64,000 nucleotides of DNA from positions 2,132,501-2,196,500 of the forward strand of contig NZ_CP067977.1 in the NCBI RefSeq assembly GCF_016656965.1, in the 5' to 3' direction. The stretch comes from Brevundimonas vitisensis (GTDB lineage: Bacteria; Pseudomonadota; Alphaproteobacteria; Caulobacterales; Caulobacteraceae). The notes below the pieces were generated by a model. That model was not told the origin of the DNA and made no database searches. It saw nothing but the letters and a program-made list of their open reading frames with translations. A program made the position numbers and the translations under genes. Each line of letters starts with the position of its first letter. Within the stretch, counting starts at the first letter, position 1. Of this stretch, positions 43,769-54,138 are shown piece after piece.

Positions 43769-44866
43769 ATGACCCTTCGACACAGCCGCCGATCGGTGAT
43801 GGCCCTGGGGGCGGCAGCCGGGCTGGCACCCCTGTCCACCTCGGCCTGGAGCCAGGAGCGGCCGGAGCGCAAACTGGGCTATGCCATCGTCGGCCTGGGT
43901 CAGTATGCGGATGTCATCCTGCCGCGGTTTGCCGAATGCCGTCATTCGCGCGTCACGGCCCTGGTCAGCGGATCGCCGGAAAAGGCCCGCCGCTATGGCG
44001 CGCAATACGGCGTGCCGGACCATGGCCTGTATGACTATGCGAATTTCGACACCATCCGGGACAATCCGGATGTCGACATCGTCTATGTCATCCTGCCCAA
44101 CGGCCTGCACCACGAATACACCCTGCGGGCGGCGGCGGCGGGCAAGCATGTGATGTGCGAAAAGCCGATGGCCAATACGGCGGCGGAGGCCGAGGACATG
44201 ATCCGGGCGTGCCGCGACGCCGACCGCAAGCTGATGATCGGCTATCGCTGCCGGTTCGAGGCAGGCAACAAGGAGGCGATCCGGGTCGTGCGCGAGGGCG
44301 AGATCGGTGCGCCGCGCATCGTGACCGCCGACCACGGCTTTCCCATCAGCCCGAACCAGTGGCGGCTGAACCGGGCGCTGGCAGGGGGCGGGTCGCTGAT
44401 GGACATCGGCATCTACAGTCTTCAGGCCGCGCGCTATCTGACGGGGGAAGAGCCGGTCGAGGTCAGCGCGATGGAATCGACCGATCGCAGCGACCCCCGG
44501 TTTGCCGAGGTCGAGGACACGATCAATTTCCAGCTGAGGTTCCCGTCCGGCGCCGTGGCCAACTGCGTCTCGACCTATGGCTCGCACCACAACCGCTATC
44601 GGGTGACGGGGACCAAGGGGTGGATCGAGGCCGAGCCGGGCACCGCCTATGGCGACAACACCCTGCGCCTGCACCGCGACTGGCAGACCCGGCCCCATGC
44701 GGTGCCGACGGGCCAGAACCAGTTCTCGGCCCAGCTGGACCATCTGTCGATCTGCGTCATGACCGGGGCCGAGCCGCTGGTTCCGGGCGAGGAAGGCCTG
44801 CGCGACATGCGGATCATCGAGGCCATCTATCGCGCCGCGCGCGAAGGCCGGTCGGTCGCGCTGTAG
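43769..44866 (+). CDS. Exported Gfo/Idh/MocA-family oxidoreductase
   Basis: 365 residues. A Tat-type signal (SRRSVMALGAAAGLAPLS) comes first. The NAD(P) Rossmann domain IVGLGQYADVILPRF and the catalytic block HVMCEKPMANTAAEA (Lys of EKP) follow, then the C-terminal alpha/beta domain with GGGSLMDIGIYSLQAARYL. It resembles periplasmic glucose-fructose oxidoreductase. The next gene is a lactonase-like protein, so the pair may oxidise a sugar to a lactone and hydrolyse it. Confidence 0.88.
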   Translation: MTLRHSRRSVMALGAAAGLAPLSTSAWSQERPERKLGYAIVGLGQYADVILPRFAECRHSRVTALVSGSPEKARRYGAQYGVPDHGLYDYANFDTIRDNPDVDIVYVILPNGLHHEYTLRAAAAGKHVMCEKPMANTAAEAEDMIRACRDADRKLMIGYRCRFEAGNKEAIRVVREGEIGAPRIVTADHGFPISPNQWRLNRALAGGGSLMDIGIYSLQAARYLTGEEPVEVSAMESTDRSDPRFAEVEDTINFQLRFPSGAVANCVSTYGSHHNRYRVTGTKGWIEAEPGTAYGDNTLRLHRDWQTRPHAVPTGQNQFSAQLDHLSICVMTGAEPLVPGEEGLRDMRIIEAIYRAAREGRSVAL

Positions 44867-44901
44867 GCCGTCCCTTTCTGTTTCCTGTCCCGGAGTTCCC
44901 C

Positions 44902-45933
44902 ATGCGTCCCTCACGCCGTCTCGCCCTGGCCGGTGGCCTGGCTGCCGCCGCCGCAGCCTGTGCCGGGCGACCCGTGGGGGCGGTGCCCGATCCCCGCTTT
45001 CGGACCCTGGGCCGGGTCGAGCGGCTGTCGCCGGCCATGGACGGTATCGTGGCGCCGGATGCCGTGATCCAGGTGCTGGCCGAGGGCTTCACCTGGTCGG
45101 AGGGGCCGGTCTGGATCGCTGAGGGCGGCTATCTGCTGTTCAGCGACGTGCCCAACAACCGGATCCACCGCTGGTCAGAGGCGGACGGTCTGTCGGTGTT
45201 CATGGAGCCGTCCGGCTATGACGGCCCGGCAACCGACGCCTTTCGCGAGGCCGGGTCGAACGGGCTGATCGTGGGGCCGAAGGGCTCCATCCTGATGGCG
45301 GATCACGGCAACCGCGCCGTCGCCCGGCTGGACCTGGCGACCCAGGCCAAGACCCTGCTGGCCACGCAGTTCGGCGGGCGGCGGTTCAGCTCGCCGAACG
45401 ATCTGGTCCAGGGGGCCGGGGGGGCGATCTTCTTCACCGACCCGCCCTATGGTCTGGCGGGGATGGACCAGTCGCCGCTGAAGGAACAGGGGCACAATGG
45501 CGTCTATCGGCTGGATGCGGACGGGGCGGTTTCGCTGCTGGTCCGTGACCTGACCTTTCCGAACGGGATCGGCCTGTCGCCGGATCGGCGCACCCTTTAC
45601 GTCGCCGTGTCGGACCCGGCCCATGCGGTGGTGATGGCCTATGGGCTGGACGCGCGGGGAGGGGTCACCGACGGGCGGGTGCTGAGAGATTTCACCGCCA
45701 TGGTCGGGGCCGACAACCCGGGTCTGCCCGACGGCCTGGTCGTGGACGAGGCGGGGCGGCTGTTCTGCACCGGGCCGGGGGGTGTCCATGTGCTGGCCGC
45801 GGATGGTCAGGCCCTGGGGCTGATCCGCACCGATGGCCCGGCCGCCAACTGCACCTTCGGCGAGGATGGGCGGACCCTGTTCATCACGGCTGGGGCGAAC
45901 CTGCTGCGGATCCGAACGCTGACGCGCGGCTGA
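44902..45933 (+). CDS. SMP-30/gluconolactonase-like exported protein
   Basis: 343 residues. Twin-Arg start (S-R-R-L-A-L-A-G-G) and a Cys near residue 20 suggest export, perhaps as a lipoprotein. A six-bladed propeller follows with the SMP-30 metal ligands: Glu in WSEGPVWI, Asn in SSPNDLV, Asn in FPNGIGLSPD and Asp in LPDGLVVD. It should hydrolyse a lactone in the periplasm. It follows the Gfo/Idh/MocA gene by 35 nt, a functional match. Confidence 0.88.
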   Translation: MRPSRRLALAGGLAAAAAACAGRPVGAVPDPRFRTLGRVERLSPAMDGIVAPDAVIQVLAEGFTWSEGPVWIAEGGYLLFSDVPNNRIHRWSEADGLSVFMEPSGYDGPATDAFREAGSNGLIVGPKGSILMADHGNRAVARLDLATQAKTLLATQFGGRRFSSPNDLVQGAGGAIFFTDPPYGLAGMDQSPLKEQGHNGVYRLDADGAVSLLVRDLTFPNGIGLSPDRRTLYVAVSDPAHAVVMAYGLDARGGVTDGRVLRDFTAMVGADNPGLPDGLVVDEAGRLFCTGPGGVHVLAADGQALGLIRTDGPAANCTFGEDGRTLFITAGANLLRIRTLTRG

Positions 45934-45938
45934 GGCGG

Positions 45939-46295
45939 CTATTCGCGCAGAATCTTCTGCATCGAACGGCCCTTGGCCAGTTCGTCGATCATCTTGTCCA
46001 GATAGCGGATTTCCCGCATCAGCGGATCTTCGATGGTCTCGACGCGGACACCGCAGATCAGGCCGGTGATCGTGGTCCGGGCCGGGTTCAGCCGGGGAGC
46101 CTGGGCGAAGAAGGTCTCGAAATCGGTCTTGTCCGCCAGATGGGTGTCCAACTGGACTTGGGTGTAGCCGGTCAGCCAGGTGATGATCTGATCGACCTCT
46201 TCACGGCTGCGCCCCTTCCGCTCGGCCTTGGCGACATAGTGAACATGCACGCTGGCGACGCTCATCCGATAGACGCGGTGCGGGACCTCCGTCAT
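45939..46295 (-). CDS. DUF2200 protein
   Basis: 118 residues, small soluble, DUF2200 throughout: [24 protein letters not shown] near the N-terminus, ITWLTGYTQ and [20 protein letters not shown] blocks in the middle, and [23 protein letters not shown] at the end. Function unknown. It overlaps the end of the CoA-transferase frame by 4 nt and so may be co-transcribed with it. Confidence 0.87.
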   Translation of the reverse strand: MTEVPHRVYRMSVASVHVHYVAKAERKGRSREEVDQIITWLTGYTQVQLDTHLADKTDFETFFAQAPRLNPARTTITGLICGVRVETIEDPLMREIRYLDKMIDELAKGRSMQKILRE

Positions 46296-47443
46296 CCGTG
46301 CACCACGCCGTCATGGCGCAGGGCCGCAATCGCCTCAGCGTCGAAACCGGCCTCGGCCAAGATGGCATCGGTGTCGGCCCCGATGGGGCGGGGGGCACGC
46401 GGCGGGCCGGGCGGGGTCTGTGACAGGCGCGGTGCAGGCGCGGGCTGTGTGATGCCGTCCAGGGTGACGAAGGTCTGGCGGGCGGCATTGTGCGGATGGT
46501 CGCGCGCCTCCGGCATGGACAGGACCGGCGTCAGGCAGGCGGCGTCCGCCTCGAACGCCTCGGCCCATTCGTCGCGCGTCCGGGTCAGGAAGACGTCCTG
46601 CAGCCGGGCCTTCAGCACGGGCCAGTCGGCGGGCGACATCTGGGCATCGAAGGCCGGGTCATCGGTCAGGCCCGCCACGCGGCGCAGGGCCGCATAGAAG
46701 GCCGGCTCGATCGCACCGACCGCCACATGACCCCCGCAGCGGGTCCGGTAGGTGTCATAGAAATGGGTCCCGCCATCCAGCAGATTGACCCCCCGTTTGT
46801 CGCGCCAAAGCCCCTGGGCCCGGAAGCCCCAGGTGATGGCACTGAGCAGGGCCGAGCCGTCGGTCATGGCGCAATCCACCACCTGGCCCCGGCCCGTGGT
46901 GCGCGCCGACAGGATGGCGGCCAGCATTCCGAAGGCCAGCATCATGCCGCCGCCGCCGAAATCGCCCAGCAGGTTCTGCGGTGCGATGGGGCGGCCGCCC
47001 TTCTCGCCGATGCCGTGCAGCACGCCGGACAGGGCGATGTAGTTGATGTCGTGGCCGACCCGCTGGGCCCAGGGACCGGTCTGGCCCCAACCGGTCATCC
47101 GGCCATAGGCCAGGGCCGGGTTGACGGCCAGAAGGTCGTCAGGCCCCAGACCCAGACGCTCCATCACGCCCGGCCGGAACCCCTCGATCAGGCCGTCGGC
47201 CGTCTTGACCAGGGCCTTGATCACGCCGGCGGCCTGGGGCGATTTCAGGTCCAGTGCGATGGACCGGCGCGACCGCGACAGGATGTCGGCCGGGCGGCCC
47301 GAGGCAGGTTGCAGGGGGTTGCCGCCCGGACGCTCGACGCAGATCACCTCTGCCCCATGGTCGGCCAGCATCATGCCGGCAAAGGGGCCGGGCCCCAGGC
47401 CCGCGATCTCGATAATGCGAATGCCGGAAAGTGCGCCTGTCAT
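46292..47443 (-). CDS. CaiB/BaiF-family CoA-transferase or alpha-methylacyl-CoA racemase
   Basis: 383 residues of class III CoA-transferase fold. It has the N-terminal [33 protein letters not shown] segment and a racemase-like centre ([20 protein letters not shown], with His and Asp suited to alpha-methyl racemisation rather than the transferase Asp). Members either move CoA between acids or invert the 2-methyl group of branched side chains, as in steroid or pristanate breakdown. It lies in the catabolic block. Confidence 0.88.
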   Translation of the reverse strand: MTGALSGIRIIEIAGLGPGPFAGMMLADHGAEVICVERPGGNPLQPASGRPADILSRSRRSIALDLKSPQAAGVIKALVKTADGLIEGFRPGVMERLGLGPDDLLAVNPALAYGRMTGWGQTGPWAQRVGHDINYIALSGVLHGIGEKGGRPIAPQNLLGDFGGGGMMLAFGMLAAILSARTTGRGQVVDCAMTDGSALLSAITWGFRAQGLWRDKRGVNLLDGGTHFYDTYRTRCGGHVAVGAIEPAFYAALRRVAGLTDDPAFDAQMSPADWPVLKARLQDVFLTRTRDEWAEAFEADAACLTPVLSMPEARDHPHNAARQTFVTLDGITQPAPAPRLSQTPPGPPRAPRPIGADTDAILAEAGFDAEAIAALRHDGVVHG

Positions 47444-47480
47444 CCGACCGTTCTAGCGAAGAAGATCGGAAAGGGGCAGG

Positions 47481-48686
47481 TCAGCGCGGCAGCTTGTCGG
47501 GACGATAGTCCTGTGGGAGGCCCAGGATGCGCTCGGCCACGGTGTTCAGCAGCATTTCGTCCGTGCCGCCCGCGATCCGCAAGGTGGGCTGGTCCATCCA
47601 GGACATGGCGAAATCGGTCTTGGGCCGCGGGTGTGCGGCGGCATCGAAGCGCAGACCATCCGTGCCCAGAAGATCAAGCGCGCACAGGGCCACCTCGCGT
47701 CGGCCTCGTGCTCCGACCAGTTTGTGGATCGACCCCTCTGGTCCCGGCTCTCGCCCGGCGGCCAGTTCCAGTATGGATTTCTCGCTGATCGCCAAAAGGC
47801 CCTGCTGGGTGGCGTAGGCCTGAGCGATCACGGCCCGGACGCGGCCATCTTCCAGGGCCGGGCGACCGTCTAGCTGCGCTTCGCGGGCCAGGCTGATCAG
47901 GGCATCCAGCGGTGGCCCGAAGCCGGTCTCGTCGGCGGCGGCGGTGTAGCGCTCGATCATCAGGGTCTCGACCGCCAGCCGGAACCCGTCGCCCACCCCG
48001 CCCAGGCGCCAGGCGTCGGGAACGCGAACGTCGTCGAAGAAGACCTCGTTGAACTCTGCAGCGCTATGCAGCTGGCGGATCGGACGCACCGTCACGCCTT
48101 GGGCCTTCAGATCAACGAAGAAATAGGTCAGGCCGCGGTGCTTGGGCGCGTCGGGATCGGTGCGTGCGACGATGACACCATAGTCGGAGTACTGGGCAAA
48201 GGTGGTCCAGACCTTCTGTCCACTGATGATCCAGTCCTCACCGTCGCGGACGGCCCGGGTCCGCACAGCCGCCAGGTCGGAGCCGGTGGAGGGCTCGGAG
48301 AAAAGCTGGGACCAGATCTGCTCGCCGCGCAGGGCCGGGGGCACGAAGCGCGCCTTCTGCTCAGGCGTCGCATAGCGCAGCATCATCGGGATCGGCATCG
48401 ACAGGCTGATGACGAAATAGCCTGCCGGAAAGCCTCTCGCTGCCTCCTCGGCCACGAAGATGACCTGTTCCAGCTGGGTCAAACCCGCGCCGCCGTACTC
48501 TGTGGGGAAGGTCAGGCCCGCATAGCCGGCGGCCGCCTTGGTCGCTTGCCACCGCCGGGCCAGGGCGATGTCGTCATCCAGCGACAGACCCAGGCGCGCG
48601 GCCTGTCCGTACTCGGCGACGTGAGGGTCCATGAAGGCGACGACACGATCGCGGAACGCCTCCAGTTCGGGGGACAAGGAGGTCAT
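47481..48686 (-). CDS. Acyl-CoA dehydrogenase, large subunit of a pair
   Basis: 401 residues, complete ACAD fold. The middle strand domain holds QLFSEPSTGSDLAAVRT, the flavin/substrate loop KVWTTFAQYSDYGV follows, the helix with the conserved Glu-Arg is LMIERYTAA, and the end is GGTDEMLLNTVAERILGLP. It should dehydrogenate a CoA thioester at C2-C3. The start at 48686 overlaps the next acyl-CoA dehydrogenase gene, and the two differ in residues as the alpha and beta subunits of heteromeric enzymes do. Confidence 0.9.
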   Translation of the reverse strand: MTSLSPELEAFRDRVVAFMDPHVAEYGQAARLGLSLDDDIALARRWQATKAAAGYAGLTFPTEYGGAGLTQLEQVIFVAEEAARGFPAGYFVISLSMPIPMMLRYATPEQKARFVPPALRGEQIWSQLFSEPSTGSDLAAVRTRAVRDGEDWIISGQKVWTTFAQYSDYGVIVARTDPDAPKHRGLTYFFVDLKAQGVTVRPIRQLHSAAEFNEVFFDDVRVPDAWRLGGVGDGFRLAVETLMIERYTAAADETGFGPPLDALISLAREAQLDGRPALEDGRVRAVIAQAYATQQGLLAISEKSILELAAGREPGPEGSIHKLVGARGRREVALCALDLLGTDGLRFDAAAHPRPKTDFAMSWMDQPTLRIAGGTDEMLLNTVAERILGLPQDYRPDKLPR

Positions 48687-49783
48687 GCGGCGACTCCGGC
48701 GATGACGCGGCGTGCGACCACATCCTGCCATGGCCCGCGACCGCCCAGTTCCAGAGCCAGGGCGCGACTGCGGCGGAAGAACAGATGCAGGTCATGTTCC
48801 CAGGTGATGCCAATGGCACCATGGGTCTGGATGGCCTCTGTGGCGGCGAACTCGTAAGCGTCTATGGCGGTCAGGCGCGCGGCTCCAGCGCGCAGGACCA
48901 GATCACCGGCATCGTCCCGCAGTGACAGGGCGGCCCGCAGGGCATTGCCGCGCGCCAGTTCATTGGCAACATACATCTCGGCGATGCGGTGCTTGATAGC
49001 CTGGAATTTGCCGATCGGCTGGCCGAACGCCTGGCGCTCATTGGCGAAGTTGCGCGCACGCTCCATGCAGGCTTCGGCACCGCCCAGCTGTTCAAACGCC
49101 ACTATGACGGCGACACGGGCCAGCAGTTCCAGCGCGGCATCCCCGGCGTGTTCGGTCGCCAGAACTTCTGCTGGTGCACTGTTGAAGTGCAGAACCGCAT
49201 AACCGCGGCTGTTGTCGAAGGTCTGAACGGGTTCGGGGTGTGCCTGCTCGTCCAGAGCCACCAGGACCAGGACATCCCCCCCGGTCGCGGTGTCTCGCGC
49301 CACGGTGACCAGCAGGTCTGCCCAGGCCCCGGCGGCGACCAGGCCGGTGGCCCCGGACAGCCTGCCGTCCGTCCAAGCCAGCCGTTCGCCTCCATCCAGG
49401 GCGGAGGTCAGGTCTATTGCCCCGGTCCTTTCGCCGTTCGCCAGCCCGGCCAGATACCGGCCCTGCTGATCATTGCTGCCAAAGCGGCGCAGAGCCTCGC
49501 TCACCCCATAGCCGGTGGACAGGAAGGGAGCCCCGCCGACGAACCGCCCGACGACCTCTGCCGTCAGACATAGCGCGATCGGCCCCAGGCCCAGGCCGCC
49601 GTGATCTTCGGATATGGTGATGCCGGTCCAACCCATGTCGCGGCAGGTCGTCCAGAAGCGGTCGTCATGAGCCCCGACCCGTTCCAGCAGATGGCGCAGC
49701 CCATCCGGCGACCAGCCGTCCGACAGGACGCGCTCGGCCTCCTGAACGATCTGGCGATGGTCGTCGTCCAGCAAGAAGGGCAT
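48683..49783 (-). CDS. Acyl-CoA dehydrogenase-like partner subunit
   Basis: 366 residues, ACAD fold with RARNFANERQAFGQPIGKFQAIKHRIAEMYV and THGAIGITWEHDLHLFFRRSRAL. The helix where active members show a Glu-Arg pair reads LLARVAVIVAFEQLGG, so the base is not evident. It is probably the non-catalytic, FAD-sharing subunit of a heteromer with its overlapping neighbour. Coupled by a 4-nt overlap to 47481-48686. Confidence 0.85.
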   Translation of the reverse strand: MPFLLDDDHRQIVQEAERVLSDGWSPDGLRHLLERVGAHDDRFWTTCRDMGWTGITISEDHGGLGLGPIALCLTAEVVGRFVGGAPFLSTGYGVSEALRRFGSNDQQGRYLAGLANGERTGAIDLTSALDGGERLAWTDGRLSGATGLVAAGAWADLLVTVARDTATGGDVLVLVALDEQAHPEPVQTFDNSRGYAVLHFNSAPAEVLATEHAGDAALELLARVAVIVAFEQLGGAEACMERARNFANERQAFGQPIGKFQAIKHRIAEMYVANELARGNALRAALSLRDDAGDLVLRAGAARLTAIDAYEFAATEAIQTHGAIGITWEHDLHLFFRRSRALALELGGRGPWQDVVARRVIAGVAA

Positions 49784-49792
49784 GGGCGTCCT

Positions 49793-51901
49793 CTACAGGC
49801 CCGCAGCGATAAGGGCGGGGGCATCCTTCCACCCCTTGCCCTCGGCGACCAGCCGCTCCAGCAGGCGCGACGGGCCCCAGCGCGTCTGGCCGTTCTCGGC
49901 CCCCAGGGTGCGGGCGGTGGCCAGCACCTTGTCCAGGCCGATCTGCTCTCCCCAGAACATCGGCCCGCCGGTGTGCACGGGGAAGCCATAGCCGTTGACC
50001 CACGCCACATCGATGTCGGACGCGCGGATGGCGATGCCTTCCTCCAGCTCCTTGGCCCCTTCGTTGACCAGGGGGTGGAACAGTCGGGCCAGAATCTCCT
50101 CGTCGGTAAAGCTGCGCTGTTCGATGCCCTGGCGCTGTGCCTCAGCGCGGATCAGGTCCAGGGCGGCGGGGTCGGGGAGACGCTCGCGACCGTCATACCG
50201 GTAGAAGCCGGCGGAGGACTTCTGTCCGATGCGCCCGGCCTCGACCATGCGCTCGACCAGTTCGGGCATTCGCTCGTCGGCCGGAAGGGTCAGTTTGCGA
50301 ACAGCGCGCACATTGACGGCCTGGGCCATGCCCGCCAAGTCGCGCATGGCCAGGGGACCCATGGCCATGCCGAACTGTTCGGCCACGCGGTCAATCTGTT
50401 CCGGCGTCGCGCCACGTTCCAGCATGTATTCGGCGTTGACGGTGTAATACTGCAGCATCCGGTTGCCGATGAAGCCGTCGCAGTTGCCGGCCAGAACCGG
50501 GGCCTTTCCGATCTGCTTGCCCAGGGCCATGACGGTGGCGATCGTCTCGGCGCTGGTTTTCGATCCGCGCACCGCCTCCAGCAGCTTCATCACATTGGCG
50601 GGGCTGAAGAAGTGCGCCCCAATGACCTTGTCAGGCCGGGTCGTGGCGGAGGCGATCTGGTCGATGTCGAGTGACGAGGTATTGGTGCCCAGGATGGCAT
50701 GGGGCGGGGTTGCCTTGTCCAGCAGGGCGAAGATCTTCTGCTTCAGGGCCATGTCCTCGAACACCGCCTCGATGGCCATGTCCACGTCGCCCAGGTCGTC
50801 ATAGCCGCCGACCGGCTCGATCCGCCCGAACCGCTCGTCAAGCTGCGCCTGGGTAATCGAGCCGCGCGAAAGCGAGGTTTCATAGGTCTTGCGGATCACG
50901 CCCATGCCGCGCGCCAGGGCCTCCGCGTCGATGTCCAGCAGCTTGACCGGGATACCGGCATTGGCGAACGACATGGCGATGCCGCCGCCCATCAGGCCAG
51001 AGCCGATCACCACCACCTTGCGGATCGGCAGCGGTTTGATGTCGGCTGGGACGTCCGGAATCTTGCGGGCTTCCCGCTCGGCGAAGAAATAGTGGATCAG
51101 GGCCTTGCGCTGATCGCTCTCCATCAGCGCCTTGAACTGCTCGTTCTCAAAGGCCTTGGCGTCGTCGAAGCTCCGGGTGGTAGCAGCCTCGATGACGTCG
51201 ACGATTCGGGCCGGAGCGATCTGGCCGCGCCATTTCTTGCCGGCCCTGGCGCGGAAGTCGGCGAAGACCTTTGGGTCTACGCCGGTGATCTTGTCGTTGC
51301 GATCGCGGACGGGCGGCGGGGTGCCCTCGGCCGCCAGCTTCAGGGCATAGCCGATGGCGTCGGCCTTAAGGTCGAAGACGATGGCATCCACGATGCCCAG
51401 CTTGTTCGCCTCCACCGCGCCGATGTGGCGACCGGTGGTGATGGCCTCCAACGCGACCACGACGCCGGTCAGGCGCGGCAGGCGGATCGTACCCCCGGCC
51501 CCCGGAAGCAGGCCCAGTTTTACCTCGGGCAGGCCGACCTTGGCCGACTGGACGGCGACGCGGGCATGGCAGGTCAGGGCCAGTTCCAGTCCTCCGCCCA
51601 GGGCCGTGCCGTGGATGGCGGCGACGATCGGCTTCGGGCTGGCTTCGAACTGGGCCTGGAGAGTCTGCAGCCGCGGCTCGGCGGCACTGTTGGGTGTGCC
51701 GAACTCGCTGATGTCCGCCCCGGCGATGAAGATGGTGCCGCTGCCGATCACGACGATGGCCTTGACCGCCGGGTCGGCGATGGCTCGCGCCACGCCCTCC
51801 CCCAGGCCGGCGCGGACCGCCAGGCTGAGCGCATTGACGGGGGGGTAGGCCACGGTCAGGACGGCGACCGAACTCTGGACGGCATAGTCGACAGTGGACA
51901 T
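49793..51901 (-). CDS. Enoyl-CoA hydratase/3-hydroxyacyl-CoA dehydrogenase fusion (FadB/FadJ type)
   Basis: 702 residues. The crotonase domain (about 1-190) has both glutamates, in [11 protein letters not shown] and [16 protein letters not shown] linker follows, then the NAD-binding domain with [16 protein letters not shown] (about 300-480) and the His-Glu active site in [17 protein letters not shown], and the C-terminal dimerisation domain. It does steps two and three of beta-oxidation. The start at 51901 removes 20 unrelated residues. Probably serves the catabolic block; thiolase is not adjacent. Confidence 0.93.
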   Translation of the reverse strand: MSTVDYAVQSSVAVLTVAYPPVNALSLAVRAGLGEGVARAIADPAVKAIVVIGSGTIFIAGADISEFGTPNSAAEPRLQTLQAQFEASPKPIVAAIHGTALGGGLELALTCHARVAVQSAKVGLPEVKLGLLPGAGGTIRLPRLTGVVVALEAITTGRHIGAVEANKLGIVDAIVFDLKADAIGYALKLAAEGTPPPVRDRNDKITGVDPKVFADFRARAGKKWRGQIAPARIVDVIEAATTRSFDDAKAFENEQFKALMESDQRKALIHYFFAEREARKIPDVPADIKPLPIRKVVVIGSGLMGGGIAMSFANAGIPVKLLDIDAEALARGMGVIRKTYETSLSRGSITQAQLDERFGRIEPVGGYDDLGDVDMAIEAVFEDMALKQKIFALLDKATPPHAILGTNTSSLDIDQIASATTRPDKVIGAHFFSPANVMKLLEAVRGSKTSAETIATVMALGKQIGKAPVLAGNCDGFIGNRMLQYYTVNAEYMLERGATPEQIDRVAEQFGMAMGPLAMRDLAGMAQAVNVRAVRKLTLPADERMPELVERMVEAGRIGQKSSAGFYRYDGRERLPDPAALDLIRAEAQRQGIEQRSFTDEEILARLFHPLVNEGAKELEEGIAIRASDIDVAWVNGYGFPVHTGGPMFWGEQIGLDKVLATARTLGAENGQTRWGPSRLLERLVAEGKGWKDAPALIAAGL

Positions 51902-52017
51902 AAAAGCTCCGGGGACAGGACCTCTCTGTCTTAGGCGCGGGCGGAAGTCCGGCTCAACCACACCGCGCGCCTGGCCGGGCTTGATCGCTCACGCGATAGG
52001 CCCGGACCGCAGCGGGG

Positions 52018-52785
52018 TCAGGCCAGGACTTGCCCGTCGTCGGCGGCGAATACGCCCCCTGTGATGGTGCGCGAAGCATCCGATGCCAGGAAGGTGACGA
52101 TGCCATCCAGATCCTCCGGATTCATCACCCGGCGGCGAGGAAAGGTCTTGATCAGCTTCTGTCCGCCTTCGCCCGCCAGCCAATCGGCGTTCAGTTCTGT
52201 GACGATCCAGCCGGGGCAGATGGTGTTGACGTTGATGCCGTGGCGCGCCCATTCGCGGGCCAGCCCCTTGCCCAGCATGGCCACCCCGGCCTTGGAAGCC
52301 GAATAGGCGGTCAGTCCGGCCAGGGGCCGTAGGGACCCGACCGAGCCCAGCAGGATGATCCGTCCCCGCGACGGGTCGGGCGACGCGATCAGGCGGCGGG
52401 CCCCCTCGCGCGCCGTCAGATAGACACCCTGCACATTGATCCTCAGCAACTGGCCCAGGTCGTCGGAGGGCAGCTCCGTGGCCGGGCCCTGGGCGTTGAC
52501 GCCCGCATTGGCCAGGATCAGGTCGACCGTGCCGAAGGTTGCCTCGGCATGGTCGTAGGCGGCGATGATGGAAGCTTCGTCCTCCACGTCCATCTCGACC
52601 GGTTCGATCCGCCCGCCGTCGGCCCTGATGGCGTCGGCGAGGGACTTCAGCCGGTCCAGCCGTCGCGCCCCGGCTACGACATTGACGCCTTGCGCCGCCA
52701 GCATCCGGGCAAAGCGGGCCCCCAGCCCGGAGGAGGCGCCGGTCACCAGAGCGGTGCGGCCGGTCAGATCGAAGGGGGAAGGCAT
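52018..52785 (-). CDS. Short-chain dehydrogenase
   Basis: 255 residues, classical SDR: TGASSGLGARFAR (12-24 region), NAG in LANAGVN, catalytic Ser in LLGSVGSLRPLAG, and Y-S-A-S-K in LTAYSASKAGVAMLGK. PGWIVTELNA follows. Probably a hydroxy/keto interconversion in the catabolic block. It lies between the FadB-type gene and the Old Yellow Enzyme gene, same strand. Confidence 0.88.
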   Translation of the reverse strand: MPSPFDLTGRTALVTGASSGLGARFARMLAAQGVNVVAGARRLDRLKSLADAIRADGGRIEPVEMDVEDEASIIAAYDHAEATFGTVDLILANAGVNAQGPATELPSDDLGQLLRINVQGVYLTAREGARRLIASPDPSRGRIILLGSVGSLRPLAGLTAYSASKAGVAMLGKGLAREWARHGINVNTICPGWIVTELNADWLAGEGGQKLIKTFPRRRVMNPEDLDGIVTFLASDASRTITGGVFAADDGQVLA

Positions 52786-52812
52786 GCGTCGGGACTCCGT
52801 GGCATTGGGGTT

Positions 52813-53967
52813 TCAATAAAGCTGGGCGAGCAGGGCCTTGCCGAACGGGATCCGCTGATCCAGCCGGCCCGTGCGGACCTTCTCGGCCCAGTCTGGATCG
52901 GCCAGCATGGCGCGGCCCACGGCGATCATGTCGAACTCGCCCGCCGCCATCAGGGCCTCGACCCGGTCGACGCCGTCCAGGTCGGAATCGCCGAAGCTGA
53001 TGGTCTGGGTATTGACCTGGGTGGGCGAGGCCTTGGCAGTCGAGGCGACCCCGGCCAGGCCCACGCTGCCGACAGCGATGACGGGTTTGCCAGTGATGTG
53101 GCGGGTCCAGCCGGCCAATGTCCGCTCGGACAGATCGCGAAATCCGGCCTCCCAGAAACGGCGGGTGGAGGCATGGAAGATGGACACCCCTGCGTCGGAC
53201 AATGGCCCCAGGAGGGTCTCCAGCTCCTGAGGTGTCTGGGCCAGGCGCGCCCGGTAGTCCTGCTGCTTGAACTGGGACCAGCGGAACGACAGGGGAAAGT
53301 CCGGCCCGACCCGATCGCGGATCGCCCGCACCACCTCGATGCCGAAGCGCGCACGGGCGGCCAGGGTCGGCCCGCCCCAGGAATCGTCGCGGCGATTCGT
53401 CTCGTGCCAGAAGAAGGTGTCGATCAGATACCCGTGGGCGGCGTGCAGTTCGACGCCGTCGAAGCCCAACGCCTGAGCATTGGCGGCGGCGCTCGCATAG
53501 GCGTCGATGACGTCGGCGATGTCCGTCTCGGTCATCGGCTTGGTGACGTGGGTGGTGTTCTCGAAGGCGTTCAGGTTCTCGGACGGTCCAAAGCCCGGCA
53601 CCTCGCGATCGGGGGCCATGCCGATCTCGCGAAAACTGCCCGTGTGCCAGAGCTGAGGCATGATCCTGCCGCCCTCGGCATGGACGGCATCCACGACCCG
53701 CTTCCACCCGGCCAGTGATGCCTCGCCATAGAAGCGGGGCACATTCTCATAGCTGTGGGCCGAGGGGTGGCCGATATAGGTGGCCTCGGTGACGATCAGC
53801 CCGCAGCCGCCCCGCGCCCTGCGTGCGTAATATTGGACCACATCGTCGTGCGGGATTTCCTCTGGGCAGAAGTATCGCGACATCGGGGCCATGACCACGC
53901 GGTTAGCCAGATGCAGCGGGCCGATCGTTAGGGGCTGAAACAGCGGACTGTCGGAACCGGCGGTCAT
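52813..53967 (-). CDS. NADH:flavin oxidoreductase, Old Yellow Enzyme family
   Basis: 384 residues, one TIM barrel: LANRVVMAPMSRYF for FMN binding, QLWHTGS, and GVELHAAHGYLIDTFFWHETNRRDDSWGG with the HxxH catalytic pair. The barrel ends in GEFDMIAVGRAMLADPDW. Such enzymes reduce alpha,beta-unsaturated ketones or 2-enoyl groups. It lacks the extra FAD/NADH domains and 4Fe-4S cysteines of BaiCD/BaiH-type reductases. Start ATG 53967. It is divergent from the CoA ligase. Confidence 0.9.
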   Translation of the reverse strand: MTAGSDSPLFQPLTIGPLHLANRVVMAPMSRYFCPEEIPHDDVVQYYARRARGGCGLIVTEATYIGHPSAHSYENVPRFYGEASLAGWKRVVDAVHAEGGRIMPQLWHTGSFREIGMAPDREVPGFGPSENLNAFENTTHVTKPMTETDIADVIDAYASAAANAQALGFDGVELHAAHGYLIDTFFWHETNRRDDSWGGPTLAARARFGIEVVRAIRDRVGPDFPLSFRWSQFKQQDYRARLAQTPQELETLLGPLSDAGVSIFHASTRRFWEAGFRDLSERTLAGWTRHITGKPVIAVGSVGLAGVASTAKASPTQVNTQTISFGDSDLDGVDRVEALMAAGEFDMIAVGRAMLADPDWAEKVRTGRLDQRIPFGKALLAQLY

Positions 53968-54138
53968 GTCGGGGTCCTTTGGCAGGGGCAGGCCTACAGA
54001 CTGGTTGGGACGCAACGCACGCGCCAGCAGGCAGTCGGGGTCATCGCATGGCCGATCAAGCATGAGATCGGCTTAGGCGCACCGGGACCTGCGGTCTAAT
54101 GTGGCGGCTGGCCCTGCGTCAGACGGGGCGATGATGGG

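Noticed and set aside
49601-50674. Long plus-strand frame opposite the FadB-type and acyl-CoA dehydrogenase genes.
   Set aside because: Antisense shadow: composition rich in Gln, Gly and His, no motif, no RBS, while the minus strand encodes clear enzymes.
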